NCBI GenBank assembly: GCA_024644865.1
Contig: JAHEGZ010000007.1
Span: 83,677-115,897, forward strand
Source of the DNA: Aurantimicrobium sp.
GTDB lineage: Bacteria > Actinomycetota > Actinomycetes > Actinomycetales > Microbacteriaceae
Direction of reading: 5' to 3'
DNA: 32,221 nt
Made by a program: the position numbers and the translations under genes. A model generated the notes under the pieces. The model did not search any database. It had not been told where the DNA came from and saw only the letters and a program-made list of their open reading frames with translations. The stretch's first letter is position 1; each line of letters starts with the position of its first letter. Below, piece after piece: positions 1 through 8,268 of this stretch.

Positions 1-227
1 AAGAGATTACGGTGCCATTCCTCATCACTCACGGGGCAAACGACCGCCAGATCAACGTCAAGTACGCTCAGCAGTCCTATGACGCGGCGATCAACAGTCC
101 CAAACGCGAACTTCGAATCTTTGACGAGCCAGAGGGTGGCACGGAGCACATCAGCATCGATCACATGCCCTATGTCGCCGGCTACATCGCCGACTGGGTG
201 GCCGAGACTTTTAGCGAGATGAACTAG
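1..227 (+). CDS. alpha/beta hydrolase, C-terminal fragment (DUF1100/FrsA-like)
   Basis: Only the last ~75 residues are in the window; the reading frame is open from base 3 and ends at TAG 225-227. The fragment has the C-terminal signature of alpha/beta hydrolases: a strand leading to THGANDRQI, where the Asp is the likely catalytic acid, then LRIFDEPEGGTEHIS, where the His is the likely catalytic base, and a final helix IADWVAETF. The EGG-x-EH arrangement resembles the DUF1100/FrsA-like group, which includes the C-C hydrolase acting on 2,6-dihydropseudooxynicotine. The nucleophile Ser lies upstream of the window. It is followed after 12 bases by an SDR in the same direction, so it probably opens or continues a catabolic operon. 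The hydrolase fold is well supported; the substrate and subfamily are inferred. Confidence 0.75.
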   Translation, partial: EITVPFLITHGANDRQINVKYAQQSYDAAINSPKRELRIFDEPEGGTEHISIDHMPYVAGYIADWVAETFSEMN

Positions 228-239
228 GCAACCGATTTC

Positions 240-1040
240 ATGACGACCTACGCACAACAGCTTTTTTCGCTCGAGGGCAAAGTGGCTGTGGTCACCGGCG
301 CGACTCGAGGCATTGGCCATGCCGCCGTCCGCGCTCTGGCCTCGGCTGGAGCACACACCGTGTTGACAGGGCTGAACCGCGAAAATCCTGTTGCCGTTGC
401 CCAAGAACTGCGCGCCGAAGGGCTGAACGTAACGGGGCGAGTTCTGGACGTCACTGACTCCCCTGCTCAAGCCGCCCTTATCGCCGACATCGCTCGTGAG
501 CACGGTCGGCTCGACACCCTGGTTTGCAATGCAGGATTAGTCAGCGATCCTGTAGCGGAACCAGGAATCCCCCAGCGGGGAGACGCCGAGGGAATGGCGG
601 CGCTCGATGCCATGTTTGACGTCCACGTGAGAAGCGTTGTCGACTTATGCGACCACGCATGCCCCCTGATGAGTGCGAGCGGTGGTGGATCCATCATCAT
701 CATGTCGAGCCTGGCCGGAGTACGAGGTAATTCCGCCATCGGTCTCTACGGAATCACCAAAGCAGCCAACGCTCAGATTGCCCGCAACCTTGCCGTCCAA
801 TGGGGCGCCAGCAATATTAGAGCCAATGCGATTGCGCCTGGCGTGATTGACACAGCCTTCGCAACTCCGATTACGGGCGATGAAAACTTAGCCTCACGGC
901 GCCTTGAGAAAACACCTTTGCGACGCTTTGGCTCGGTCGACAACATCGCCGGAACCATTTTGTATTTGGCGAGCCCGGCTGGCTCATTTACTTCTGGTGA
1001 GACCATCGTCGTTGACGGTGGAACATTCGCCAAAGACTGA
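240..1040 (+). CDS. SDR-family NAD(P)-dependent oxidoreductase (266 aa)
   Basis: This is a classical short-chain dehydrogenase/reductase of normal length. The cofactor motif TGATRGIG is at residues 19-26, CNAG at 96-99, the catalytic Ser is in MSSLAG at about 156-157, and Tyr170 and Lys174 form YGITK. The C-terminal IVVDGG motif is also present. The ATG at 240 is preceded only by a weak ribosome binding site, but the protein starts normally relative to the Rossmann motif. Such enzymes oxidise an alcohol or reduce a ketone with NAD(P). The gene lies 12 bases after the hydrolase and 15 before the SnoaL-like gene, so co-transcription is likely. The substrate is unknown. Confidence 0.9.
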   Translation: MTTYAQQLFSLEGKVAVVTGATRGIGHAAVRALASAGAHTVLTGLNRENPVAVAQELRAEGLNVTGRVLDVTDSPAQAALIADIAREHGRLDTLVCNAGLVSDPVAEPGIPQRGDAEGMAALDAMFDVHVRSVVDLCDHACPLMSASGGGSIIIMSSLAGVRGNSAIGLYGITKAANAQIARNLAVQWGASNIRANAIAPGVIDTAFATPITGDENLASRRLEKTPLRRFGSVDNIAGTILYLASPAGSFTSGETIVVDGGTFAKD

Positions 1041-1055
1041 AAGACAGGTTTTTCG

Positions 1056-1490
1056 GTGGCTAAATATCCCCAAGAGCGCTTCGACTCGTACATCGCTCGG
1101 TTCAATGCTGAAGACGACACTGCATTTGACGACTTCTTACACCCACACATGCACATGAAGAATGGCACGCTCGAGTTCGACGGCATCGAGGGCATGAAGC
1201 ACCACTACCGCGACCTCATCTGGCCCGACTTCAACGAGAAGCTCATCGTGCCGCGCTTCGTTAGTAGCGAGAACCGCATCGCCATTCAGATGCAGACCAT
1301 CTTCTCGCCTAAGCACGATGCGCCTGACTCTCTGTTCGGCCCGGTCAAGGTCGGAGAGACTTTCGAATTCAACGGCGTCATCATGTACGAGGTCGAAGAC
1401 GGCCTGTTCCGTGACATTCTGGTTGCCTACAACTCCTTCGTGCACACTGCCCTGAACGGAAACAAACGAGACCTTGGCATCCCTCACTAG
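1056..1490 (+). CDS. SnoaL/NTF2-like protein (144 aa)
   Basis: This is a small single-domain protein with the layout of the NTF2/SnoaL fold: an N-terminal helix (ERFDSYIARFNAEDD), then FLHPHMHMKNG, a helix containing GIEGMKHHYRDL, and a curved sheet with EFNGVIMYEVEDGLFRDILVAYN. SnoaL-like proteins include isomerases, hydrolases, dehydratases and cyclases that act on small hydrophobic molecules, and also non-catalytic binding proteins. The GTG at 1056 is chosen because it starts just before the first helix and sits 15 bases after the SDR stop. Its place between an SDR and a transporter suggests a step in small-molecule degradation. No specific reaction can be assigned. Confidence 0.75.
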   Translation: MAKYPQERFDSYIARFNAEDDTAFDDFLHPHMHMKNGTLEFDGIEGMKHHYRDLIWPDFNEKLIVPRFVSSENRIAIQMQTIFSPKHDAPDSLFGPVKVGETFEFNGVIMYEVEDGLFRDILVAYNSFVHTALNGNKRDLGIPH

Positions 1491-1497
1491 TCGCGCA

Positions 1498-1791
1498 ATG
1501 GTAAGCATCGAACGCCCTACCCGCTACGGAAAACAGCTCGCCGGGCACATCGGTCACCGCGTACAGGTTGACGAGCTCGACATCGGATGGGCGCTTCACA
1601 TTGGCGACGGAATGGGTCATGTGCTGCCACACGAATCTGAAAGCAACCCCTTCCTTGAGCTGACCGCGGAGGCGGAAACCGAAGAGATGCTGGAGCGAAT
1701 CAAGAACGTACTGGGCAAGCACCTCCTCCAGTTCACAACCAAGTTGCCGTCAGTGACAATTGACTGGGTTGATTCGTCAGTAGCCTCATAG
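1498..1791 (+). CDS. DUF2218 domain protein (97 aa)
   Basis: This small protein has the DUF2218 pattern as I know it: an initial PTRYGKQLAGHIGHRV segment, a short sheet containing GDGMGHVLP, an acidic stretch in which EAETEEMLERIKNVLGKHL forms a helix, and a closing VTIDW. The family has no established function. I use the ATG at 1498, 7 bases after the preceding stop; an in-frame TTG at 1474 would add eight residues and overlap the SnoaL-like gene. The stop is followed one base later by the GTG of the MFS gene, so translational coupling is likely. Confidence 0.65.
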   Translation: MVSIERPTRYGKQLAGHIGHRVQVDELDIGWALHIGDGMGHVLPHESESNPFLELTAEAETEEMLERIKNVLGKHLLQFTTKLPSVTIDWVDSSVAS

Positions 1792-1792
1792 C

Positions 1793-3031
1793 GTGACAAC
1801 TTCGTCTACGCAGCCAGGGGCTCCGGCTCAGCTGACTCGCGCCATGCTTTTCTGGCTCGGTTTCATCGGGATTTTGGGCCCCATGGCCATCGATCTCTAC
1901 CTGCCCGCGCTGCCGGCCATGGCCAAAGACTTTGGCACCAGTGCAGCCACGGTTCAATTTGGACTGGCTACAACGACCATCGGCATGGCTATCGGCACGT
2001 TCGTCGTTGGTGCACTCTCTGACCGACTCGGACGCCGCCGCCCCCTGATCTTCACCGGGTTCCTCATGGTTGCCGGAGCGAGTCTGGCCTCGGCCTCGAC
2101 CGGCGTTTATTGGTTCTTAGCGTGCTGTCTGATTATGGGCATCTCCGCCTCTGCCGTTCAGGTCTCCGGGCGAGGCGTTATTGCCGATCTCACCCGCGGC
2201 AACGACTCGACCCGCGCTTTTTCGTTCTTCAGCAGCATTGTCATGGTCGGCCCCATCTTTGGACCGGTGGGCGGCGTGCTGATTCTGTCGTTTGCCGGAT
2301 GGCGCGGAATCTTTGTTGCTCTGGCCGCGTTCGCGCTCGTCGGCACCATTGCAATCTGGTCATTCGTGCCCGAGTCACTCGCGCTCGATAAGCGACACAC
2401 TGATGGCTTGGGCACAACGCTGAGGTCGATGTGGGCAATGTGGAGCAATCGAGTTTTCACCTGGTACGCGCTGGTCAACTTCACCTCGTACGCACTGATG
2501 TTTGTCTACCTGGGCACGTGCTCTCTGACCATTCAGGTTGAACTGGGTGCACCACCCTGGGTTGCGGCGCTCGCGTTTGCCGTCAACGGTGCTGGAATCG
2601 TCTTCGCCGGAATATTTGCGGCTTGGTTGGCCAAGTACTGGAGCAGTGTCGCCATCGTGTTCCTGAGCATTGCGGGTCAGGTCGCAGGCATCCTGTTCTT
2701 GACCTTCACCGTCGCAACCGGATCACTCAACATCGTCAGCATCTTTGTCATCTACTTGGTGATTTGCTTCAGCCTTGCCATCAGTTTTGGCGCCGTGACT
2801 TCCTTGGCACTGACGCATGTTCGCAATCAGTCAGGAACAGCCCTGGGGCTGCTCGGCTTGGTGCAGTTCATCATTGCGGCAGCAACCTCTGTGTTTGTGG
2901 GCACCATAAATCCGAGCCCGGCTATGTCGATGCTCATCGTTGGCGGAACGATTGTGGCAATCGCGGTCATTACGGCCCTTGGCGGTCAGCGCGCCCTCAA
3001 GCGAGATCCTGACCTCGAGCCGGCGCACTAG
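1793..3031 (+). CDS. MFS transporter, Bcr/CflA-like (412 aa)
   Basis: The protein is strongly hydrophobic with about 12 predicted membrane segments. The first loop has the drug/H+ antiporter pattern GALSDRLGRRRPLI after helix 2, and helix 1 contains GPMAIDLYLPALPAMA, which is characteristic of the Bcr/CflA group. Length is normal for that group. Known members export drugs or sulfur compounds by proton antiport; in this setting it could import or export a pathway compound, which is inference. It starts with GTG one base after the DUF2218 stop. Its TAG overlaps the TAG of the opposing aldehyde dehydrogenase in a shared CTAG, and no terminator hairpin separates the two. Confidence 0.88.
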   Translation: MTTSSTQPGAPAQLTRAMLFWLGFIGILGPMAIDLYLPALPAMAKDFGTSAATVQFGLATTTIGMAIGTFVVGALSDRLGRRRPLIFTGFLMVAGASLASASTGVYWFLACCLIMGISASAVQVSGRGVIADLTRGNDSTRAFSFFSSIVMVGPIFGPVGGVLILSFAGWRGIFVALAAFALVGTIAIWSFVPESLALDKRHTDGLGTTLRSMWAMWSNRVFTWYALVNFTSYALMFVYLGTCSLTIQVELGAPPWVAALAFAVNGAGIVFAGIFAAWLAKYWSSVAIVFLSIAGQVAGILFLTFTVATGSLNIVSIFVIYLVICFSLAISFGAVTSLALTHVRNQSGTALGLLGLVQFIIAAATSVFVGTINPSPAMSMLIVGGTIVAIAVITALGGQRALKRDPDLEPAH

Positions 3032-4485
3032 ACGGTGCGGTGGATGGATTTCAGCTTGGTGTAGGCGCTGATTCCCTCGGGGCCGTACTCAGTTCCAATG
3101 CCAGAGTCTTTCCAGCCGCCAAAGGGCGCAGCCTGGTTGTTCTGAAAGAAGTTGATGCCCGTCGAACCGCTCTCGATGCGACGAGCCAACGCCTCGGCAC
3201 GATCGACATCCTTCGTGTAGATGGTGCCGCCTAGACCGTACTGGGAGTCGTTTGCAATCGCGACGGCGTCATCCTCGTTCTTGTAAGGAATGACCACGAG
3301 CACCGGACCAAAAATCTCTTCTTGCGCCACGCGCATCTTGTTATTCACGTTGGCAAACACCGTCGGCTTTGAGAAGTAACCGCGGTCAAGCCCCTCGGGG
3401 CGACCTGAACCACCCGTGGCAACGCTCGCGCCTTCATCTTGACCGATGCGAATGTAGTCGGTGACGGTGCCGAACTGCTTCTTGGACGCCGATGGGCCAT
3501 AGACCGTGCTCGGGTCGAAGGGGTCACCCTGCTTAGCATCGCGCACGGCGGAGGCCACGGCCTCGACGACCTCGTCATAGCGAGATTCCGGGGCAAGGAT
3601 GCGCGTCGAGTTGTAACAGGTCTGTCCCGTGTTACGCAGGCAGGTCTTGTTGATCATCGAGTTGAAGTGGCTCAGGTCAGCGTCTTCGAGCACAATGCTT
3701 GCCGACTTACCACCGAGCTCAAGCGTCACAGGCTTGAGCAAGCGACCGCACTGCTCCGCCAGAAAGCGACCCACCTCGGTCGAACCGGTGAAGGCGACCT
3801 TGGCGACATCGGGGTGCTCGACCAAAGCACCCACGCTGTGGCGCGTGCACGTCACGAGGTTGATCACACCGGCCGGAAGGCCGGCCGCAACAGCAGCCTC
3901 CATGAGGACACGAAGGTCGAGCGGGGTCTCTGATGCCGGTTTGATGACGACCGTGCATCCGGCGATAAGCGCAGGTGCGAGCTTGATCATGACCAGAGCG
4001 ACGGGATAGTTCCACGGCGCGATCAGAGCGGCAACACCTCGCGGCATGCGCAGCACCTGCGAGTATTGCTTCGGGTTGCCCGGGTAGGGCCGCTTATCGT
4101 CTTTGTCGACAAAATCGGCCAGTGAGGCGTAGTACCTCAGCAGACCAGCACCGTGTTTTGCGGCCTGGCTCGACTCCATGACGGGAGTACCGTTCTCGCT
4201 GGTGATGATTGCCGAAAGCTGCTCGGCGCGAGCCTCAAACTCGTCAGCCAAAAGATTGATGTACTCAGCCCGAGCGGCCGCCCCGATGTCACTCCAGCCC
4301 TTACCCCGGAAAGCAGCACTTGCGGCAGCGACGGCGCGGTTGATGTCTTCTTCGTCGGCCGCCGGAACACGCGCCCACAGTTCTTCGGTTGCCGGGTCGG
4401 TCACGTCAATGTAGGCACCCGAGTGAGACTTCACCCATTCGCCCCCAATGAAAAGGTCATCGGTGTACATCTCAAGTGCAGTCAT
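3028..4485 (-). CDS. aldehyde dehydrogenase (485 aa)
   Basis: This is an NAD(P)-dependent aldehyde dehydrogenase of standard length. Asn159 lies in APWNYP, the cofactor-loop motif FTGSTEVGR is at 232-240, the general base Glu256 is in LELGGK, and the nucleophile Cys290 is in NTGQTCYNSTR. The family oxidises an aldehyde to the acid through a thioester on that Cys. It is the last gene of the minus-strand catabolic string, 52 bases after the second HD gene, and plausibly carries out the final oxidation after P450 hydroxylation and SDR oxidation. The ATG at 4485 has only a weak ribosome binding site. The substrate is unknown. Confidence 0.93.
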   Translation of the reverse strand: MTALEMYTDDLFIGGEWVKSHSGAYIDVTDPATEELWARVPAADEEDINRAVAAASAAFRGKGWSDIGAAARAEYINLLADEFEARAEQLSAIITSENGTPVMESSQAAKHGAGLLRYYASLADFVDKDDKRPYPGNPKQYSQVLRMPRGVAALIAPWNYPVALVMIKLAPALIAGCTVVIKPASETPLDLRVLMEAAVAAGLPAGVINLVTCTRHSVGALVEHPDVAKVAFTGSTEVGRFLAEQCGRLLKPVTLELGGKSASIVLEDADLSHFNSMINKTCLRNTGQTCYNSTRILAPESRYDEVVEAVASAVRDAKQGDPFDPSTVYGPSASKKQFGTVTDYIRIGQDEGASVATGGSGRPEGLDRGYFSKPTVFANVNNKMRVAQEEIFGPVLVVIPYKNEDDAVAIANDSQYGLGGTIYTKDVDRAEALARRIESGSTGINFFQNNQAAPFGGWKDSGIGTEYGPEGISAYTKLKSIHRTV

Positions 4486-4537
4486 GATTGGTCGCTTTCG
4501 TTGCTCAGTCGCGTGAAACGGATGTGAGAAGTGTCGA

Positions 4538-5191
4538 TTACAGAATGTCGAGACGCAGAATGCGCATCGACTGGTTCAGCTCTGCCTCGGCCATAGCTTT
4601 TCCGGCAGGTGTGATCATCTCACCCATGACACGACCGGTCAGGTCACCCAATACCCACTGCGGAGTTCGGCCAAACCACTCGGCAGAAAATCCGAGCCCG
4701 GTCGGGTGGAAACGCCACAAGCGGTCGGCGTCGCGCACAATCGAGTCTTCGATCGAGTAGCTCACCGGGCGAGTGTCGTGGCCGTCAATGATGTCGGTGA
4801 CTTTCTTGATGAATTCATCGTCAAAACCGCATCCGGGCAAAATTTCGCGTGCGATGTCGCATCCGAATATTTCGTGCTGAACGCGAATGTCGCTCGTCAA
4901 GAAGTTGTCGCTGCGAAAGCCCTCTTCGAGAATCTTTGACTCATCGACGCGAGACCATCCCACGTCGTGCAGCATGGCAGCCACACGAGTGACCAGCTCA
5001 TCGGCCTCCGGAATGGTGTCGAGAATCAATTCCGCGTAAAGCAGTGTCATCGGTAGGTGCACGTCGTTCATGCGCGTGCGCATGAACGGCTCAGCCGCTA
5101 ACCAGACGTGGTCGACGTTGGTGTACTCGCGAACTGGCAGTGCGCCGTTTCCGAGTGTGCGGGTGTTCTCCATTGTGTGAGTGAAATCCAC
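4538..5191 (-). CDS. HD-domain metalloenzyme, paralog 1 (217 aa)
   Basis: This HD-superfamily protein has metal-ligand candidates H45, H75-D76 (LHDVGW), H106, H138 (DGHD) and D154 or D156 (RDADRLW). The set H...HD...H...H...D is the pattern known for two-metal HD proteins, including di-iron oxygenases of the PhnZ/MIOX type and some phosphohydrolases. The single-metal HD pattern lacks the two middle His. Ligand spacings match the second HD protein at 7516-8247 exactly (30, 31, 32 and 16 residues), so the two are paralogs. GTG at 5191 is preceded by AGGAGA about 5 bases upstream; an in-frame ATG six codons later is possible. It follows the ferredoxin reductase by 8 bases. Its activity could be hydrolysis of a phosphoester or oxygenation. 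Confidence 0.85.
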   Translation of the reverse strand: MDFTHTMENTRTLGNGALPVREYTNVDHVWLAAEPFMRTRMNDVHLPMTLLYAELILDTIPEADELVTRVAAMLHDVGWSRVDESKILEEGFRSDNFLTSDIRVQHEIFGCDIAREILPGCGFDDEFIKKVTDIIDGHDTRPVSYSIEDSIVRDADRLWRFHPTGLGFSAEWFGRTPQWVLGDLTGRVMGEMITPAGKAMAEAELNQSMRILRLDIL

Positions 5192-5199
5192 GGGGTCTC

Positions 5200-6435
5200 C
5201 TAGTCCTGAACCATGTCTTTGAGCTTCACCGAGGTGTCGCTCGCTGTGTCTGAGGGGATAGTCTGCCCGGCGCCGAGCGCCTTGCGCACGGCCATGTAGT
5301 CAAGCACCTCGTTGACCGAATCAATCGCGATCAGTCGCCCGTCGCGATAGTAAATCACCGAGAACTTCTCTTCGTCGGGGTTTCCTCGCAGAACCGTTTC
5401 GTCGTATCCGGTTGAAATTCCGGCCATCTGCAGCTTCATGGTGTCTTGGTCCGACCAGAACCACGGCACGGCCTTGTACTCGTGGTCAACGCCCATGAGC
5501 GTGCTGGCAGCAACCTTTGCTTGGTCAACCGCGTTCTGCACTGACTCGAGAGCAACCTGGCCCTCGCCGGTTAGCGGGTGCGGCATCACAACGGCGTCAC
5601 CGGCAGCCACAATGCGGGCATTCGAGGTGCGGGCGAACTCATCGACGACGATGGAATCGTTCTTGAGCTCGAGCCCGAGTTTTGCAGCGAGGTCGCCACG
5701 GGGAATCACGCCAATACCAATCATCACGATGTCGGCCGGGATGACCGTTCCATCGGCCAGTTCGACACCGGTGACTTTGCCGCCGCCGCCGACAAAGCGT
5801 GAGACCTGAGTGTTGAGCAACACGGTGGTTCCCCGGCGCTCGTGTGCTTCCTTGAAGAACTTGCTCGTAGTCGGGCTGACCACGCGCGACATGAGTCGCT
5901 CACTTCGATGAACAATGGTGGTCGTCTTACCGTTCTTTCGGGCTACGGCAGCGACCTCGAGTCCGATGAATCCTCCACCGATGACAACGACGTTGGCGGC
6001 AGCATCCCAACGGCTCTTGAGTGCCTTGGCGTCGGCAAGTCCGCGCAGGTAGAGCACGCCATCGAGGTCAACTCCCTCAACGTCCATGGGTCTTGCATCA
6101 GCGCCCGTTGTCAGTGCGAGCTTGTCAAAGGCAACCTCGCGGCCGGTGTTGGTGATTGCGGTTCCGTGAGCGGCATCCCAACGAACATCCACGACTCGTT
6201 CGTCGGTGATAACGACAATGTTGTTCTCGACATAAAAAGCTGGTGAGCGCAGTTCGAGCGACTCTTCGTCAGACTCCCCCGCCAGAAACGCCTTCGACAA
6301 CGGTGGACGCTGGTAGGGACCGTGGGCCTCCTCACCAATCATGGTGATGGTGCCGTCAAACTCGGCGTCCCGCAGCGAGACTGCAATCTGCATGCCGGCT
6401 TGCCCTGCACCGACAATCAGGATGCGCTCGCCCAC
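5200..6435 (-). CDS. NAD(P)H-dependent ferredoxin reductase, FAD-binding (411 aa)
   Basis: This is a two-dinucleotide-domain flavoprotein like putidaredoxin reductase. The FAD motif GAGQAG is at residues 9-14, YQRPPLSK at about 41-48, the second nucleotide motif GGGFIG at 153-158, and AAGDAV near 295 is the C-terminal FAD contact. Length is typical. It would pass electrons from NAD(P)H to the adjacent [2Fe-2S] ferredoxin and on to the P450 encoded upstream. The start is GTG at 6435, two bases after the ferredoxin stop, and there is no in-frame alternative before the FAD motif, so translational coupling is likely. Confidence 0.93.
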   Translation of the reverse strand: MGERILIVGAGQAGMQIAVSLRDAEFDGTITMIGEEAHGPYQRPPLSKAFLAGESDEESLELRSPAFYVENNIVVITDERVVDVRWDAAHGTAITNTGREVAFDKLALTTGADARPMDVEGVDLDGVLYLRGLADAKALKSRWDAAANVVVIGGGFIGLEVAAVARKNGKTTTIVHRSERLMSRVVSPTTSKFFKEAHERRGTTVLLNTQVSRFVGGGGKVTGVELADGTVIPADIVMIGIGVIPRGDLAAKLGLELKNDSIVVDEFARTSNARIVAAGDAVVMPHPLTGEGQVALESVQNAVDQAKVAASTLMGVDHEYKAVPWFWSDQDTMKLQMAGISTGYDETVLRGNPDEEKFSVIYYRDGRLIAIDSVNEVLDYMAVRKALGAGQTIPSDTASDTSVKLKDMVQD

Positions 6436-6437
6436 GA

Positions 6438-6761
6438 TTAGACCTGTTCTGAAGCGATTCGAACGCGAAGACCGTCGAGGTCAGCGTTCATCTTGATCTG
6501 ACAGGACAAGCGGCTGCAGGCGTTGCGCTCTTCAGCCGAACCGTCGAGCATGTCGTCTTCGAGGGGTCCAGGCTCGCCGACCTTACCCATGAATGCCTCG
6601 TCCACAAATACGTGACAGGTGGCGCAAGCGCAGGCTCCACCACACTCGGCGATGATTCCCTTGACTCCGTTGCGAACCGCAGTCTCCATGACAGAGTCGC
6701 CATCGCGAGCTTCAATGGTGACCTCTTTGCCGTCGGGCTGAATGTAAGTAACGTTAGGCAT
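6438..6761 (-). CDS. [2Fe-2S] ferredoxin, adrenodoxin/putidaredoxin type (107 aa)
   Basis: Cluster ligands fit the CX5CX2C...C pattern: C40, C46 and C49 within ECGGACACATC, and C87 in RLSCQI. An extra Cys at 44 is common in this group. The N-terminal PNVTYIQPDGKEVTIE strands and the acidic segment around 63-78 (EPGPLEDDMLDG) match vertebrate-type ferredoxins that dock on P450s. The start ATG at 6761 has AAGGAA 7 bases upstream. The gene sits directly before its reductase and in the same string as the P450, so the three form a complete class I electron-transfer system. Confidence 0.95.
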   Translation of the reverse strand: MPNVTYIQPDGKEVTIEARDGDSVMETAVRNGVKGIIAECGGACACATCHVFVDEAFMGKVGEPGPLEDDMLDGSAEERNACSRLSCQIKMNADLDGLRVRIASEQV

Positions 6762-6785
6762 TTTCTATTCCTTGTTTGGTGTGAA

Positions 6786-7538
6786 CTAAATGAATTGCTT
6801 GCCACCGTCGACGATGAGCGTCTGACCGGTGATGTACGAAGCGTCGTCGCTTGCCAAGAACAGGGCGGTGCCCACCATGTCGTCGGGCGTGCTTGCACGC
6901 TTGATGGCGCGGCTAGAAACACCGTAGCTGGCTGCGTCATCCATGATGCTCAGGCTCGCTTCGGTGAGCGTGAAACCCGGAGCAATTGCGTTGACGGTGA
7001 TGTTTTTCACGCCCGCCTCACGGGCCATCACACGAGTCATGCCAATGACGGCACCCTTGGATGCGACATAGTGCATCCACAATGGCGACCCACTGAATAC
7101 GGTGGCGGAAGCGATGTTGATGATCGAGCCACCGTCGCTCATGCGCGTGTAAGCAGCGCCCGAGGCAAGCCAAGCGCCCTTGACATTGACGGCCATGACC
7201 TTGTCCCACTCGTTGGGGTCAATCTCCCAGAAGTTGGCGCGCTCGATGGTCGCGTAGATGGCGGCGTTGTTGACTAAAACGTCGAGTGATCCAAAAGTCT
7301 TTATGGCGGCGTCAGCGACAGCCTCACAGGATGCCTTGTCGGTCACGTTTGTCTGCACTGCGATGGCCTTGCCACCGGCGGCTTCAATGAGCGAAACCGT
7401 CTCGGCAGAGCCGGCCTCGTTCATGTCGGCAACCACGACGTTTGCACCGCGCTGCGCGAATCCCAACGCAAAAGCACGACCGAGACCGCCAGCGGCACCG
7501 GTGATGATGACCGTCTTACCACTGAGTTGTTGTGACAT
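6786..7538 (-). CDS. SDR-family NAD(P)-dependent oxidoreductase (250 aa)
   Basis: This classical SDR has TGAAGGLG at residues 13-20, NNAA at 90-93, and the catalytic residues Ser144, Tyr157 and Lys161 (YVASK). The C-terminus has LIVDGG. It probably oxidises the alcohol formed by the P450 or another hydroxyl in the pathway, feeding the downstream aldehyde dehydrogenase. Its first 23 bases overlap the end of the upstream HD gene, which argues for coupled translation. It differs clearly from the plus-strand SDR at 240-1040, so the two probably act on different intermediates. Confidence 0.93.
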   Translation of the reverse strand: MSQQLSGKTVIITGAAGGLGRAFALGFAQRGANVVVADMNEAGSAETVSLIEAAGGKAIAVQTNVTDKASCEAVADAAIKTFGSLDVLVNNAAIYATIERANFWEIDPNEWDKVMAVNVKGAWLASGAAYTRMSDGGSIINIASATVFSGSPLWMHYVASKGAVIGMTRVMAREAGVKNITVNAIAPGFTLTEASLSIMDDAASYGVSSRAIKRASTPDDMVGTALFLASDDASYITGQTLIVDGGKQFI

Positions 7539-8247
7539 TTGCGCGTCCTCTTTCTTGCATGTCGTCCATTTGCTGGCTCAAGTCCATAGATTCAATTGCC
7601 ATAATCGCGAGCGACATGGTCTTTGCTTGCTCGGTAAACAAAACCTTTTCGTAGGCGCGTATGCCGTTAATGCGCAGCGACTCCTCGCGGGTCAGCCCGA
7701 AGCGAGGCATTGCCACGTCAATGCCATGGGGCGTGATGCGCCAGAGCTTGTCTGCGTCTTTGACCAATGAGTCGTTCAGGCTCGTGCTGGTCAGGCGAGT
7801 GTCATGACCATCGATGATGGCGCAAATCTCGTCAATGTCATCGGGTGCGTAATCGATCTGCTCGAGAATCTCGCGAGCAATTCGTGCACCCTCTTTTTCG
7901 TGCTGGGTGATGGCCCAGTTGTACGTGCCGTCCCGCCCGGGAGCAATTGCCTGAAAGGCAATGTCTTCGTCAACCGTGGACCAGCCACTGTCGTGCATGA
8001 TGATGGCAGGCAACACGATGTGCTCATCCGCCTCGGGGATGAGACGGCACAGTTGCGCGGCCATGCTGAACGAATACAGCGAGTGCACATCGTTATCGCG
8101 GGTCTGCAGGTAGGGAGTTACCAACTCCCAGATACGCGCATCCCGCTCCCCCATCTTGACCAGACCGGGAACGTCATCCCACACAGGAATCTTGTCGGTG
8201 ACGTCTCGACCAAGGTGGTTGATCGGGGAACGGGATACGCGTTTCAT
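7516..8247 (-). CDS. HD-domain metalloenzyme, paralog 2 (243 aa)
   Basis: This HD-superfamily protein has ligand candidates H55, H85-D86 (MHDSGWS), H116 (TQHE), H148 (DGHDTR) and D164 or D166 (KDADKLWR). The spacings are the same as in the protein at 4538-5191, and blocks NDVH, IPEADE, REIL, DGHDTR and DAD-LWR are shared. Compared with that paralog it has an N-terminal extension of about 10 residues (RSPINHLGRD) and a longer C-terminus. It lies directly after the phosphotransferase subunit gene, so a phosphorylated intermediate could be its substrate; a di-iron oxygenase is the main alternative. The ATG at 8247 has no obvious ribosome binding site, so the start is less certain. Confidence 0.85.
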   Translation of the reverse strand: MKRVSRSPINHLGRDVTDKIPVWDDVPGLVKMGERDARIWELVTPYLQTRDNDVHSLYSFSMAAQLCRLIPEADEHIVLPAIIMHDSGWSTVDEDIAFQAIAPGRDGTYNWAITQHEKEGARIAREILEQIDYAPDDIDEICAIIDGHDTRLTSTSLNDSLVKDADKLWRITPHGIDVAMPRFGLTREESLRINGIRAYEKVLFTEQAKTMSLAIMAIESMDLSQQMDDMQERGRANVTTTQW

Positions 8248-8268
8248 CTGAGTTGTGTCGAGACTGTC

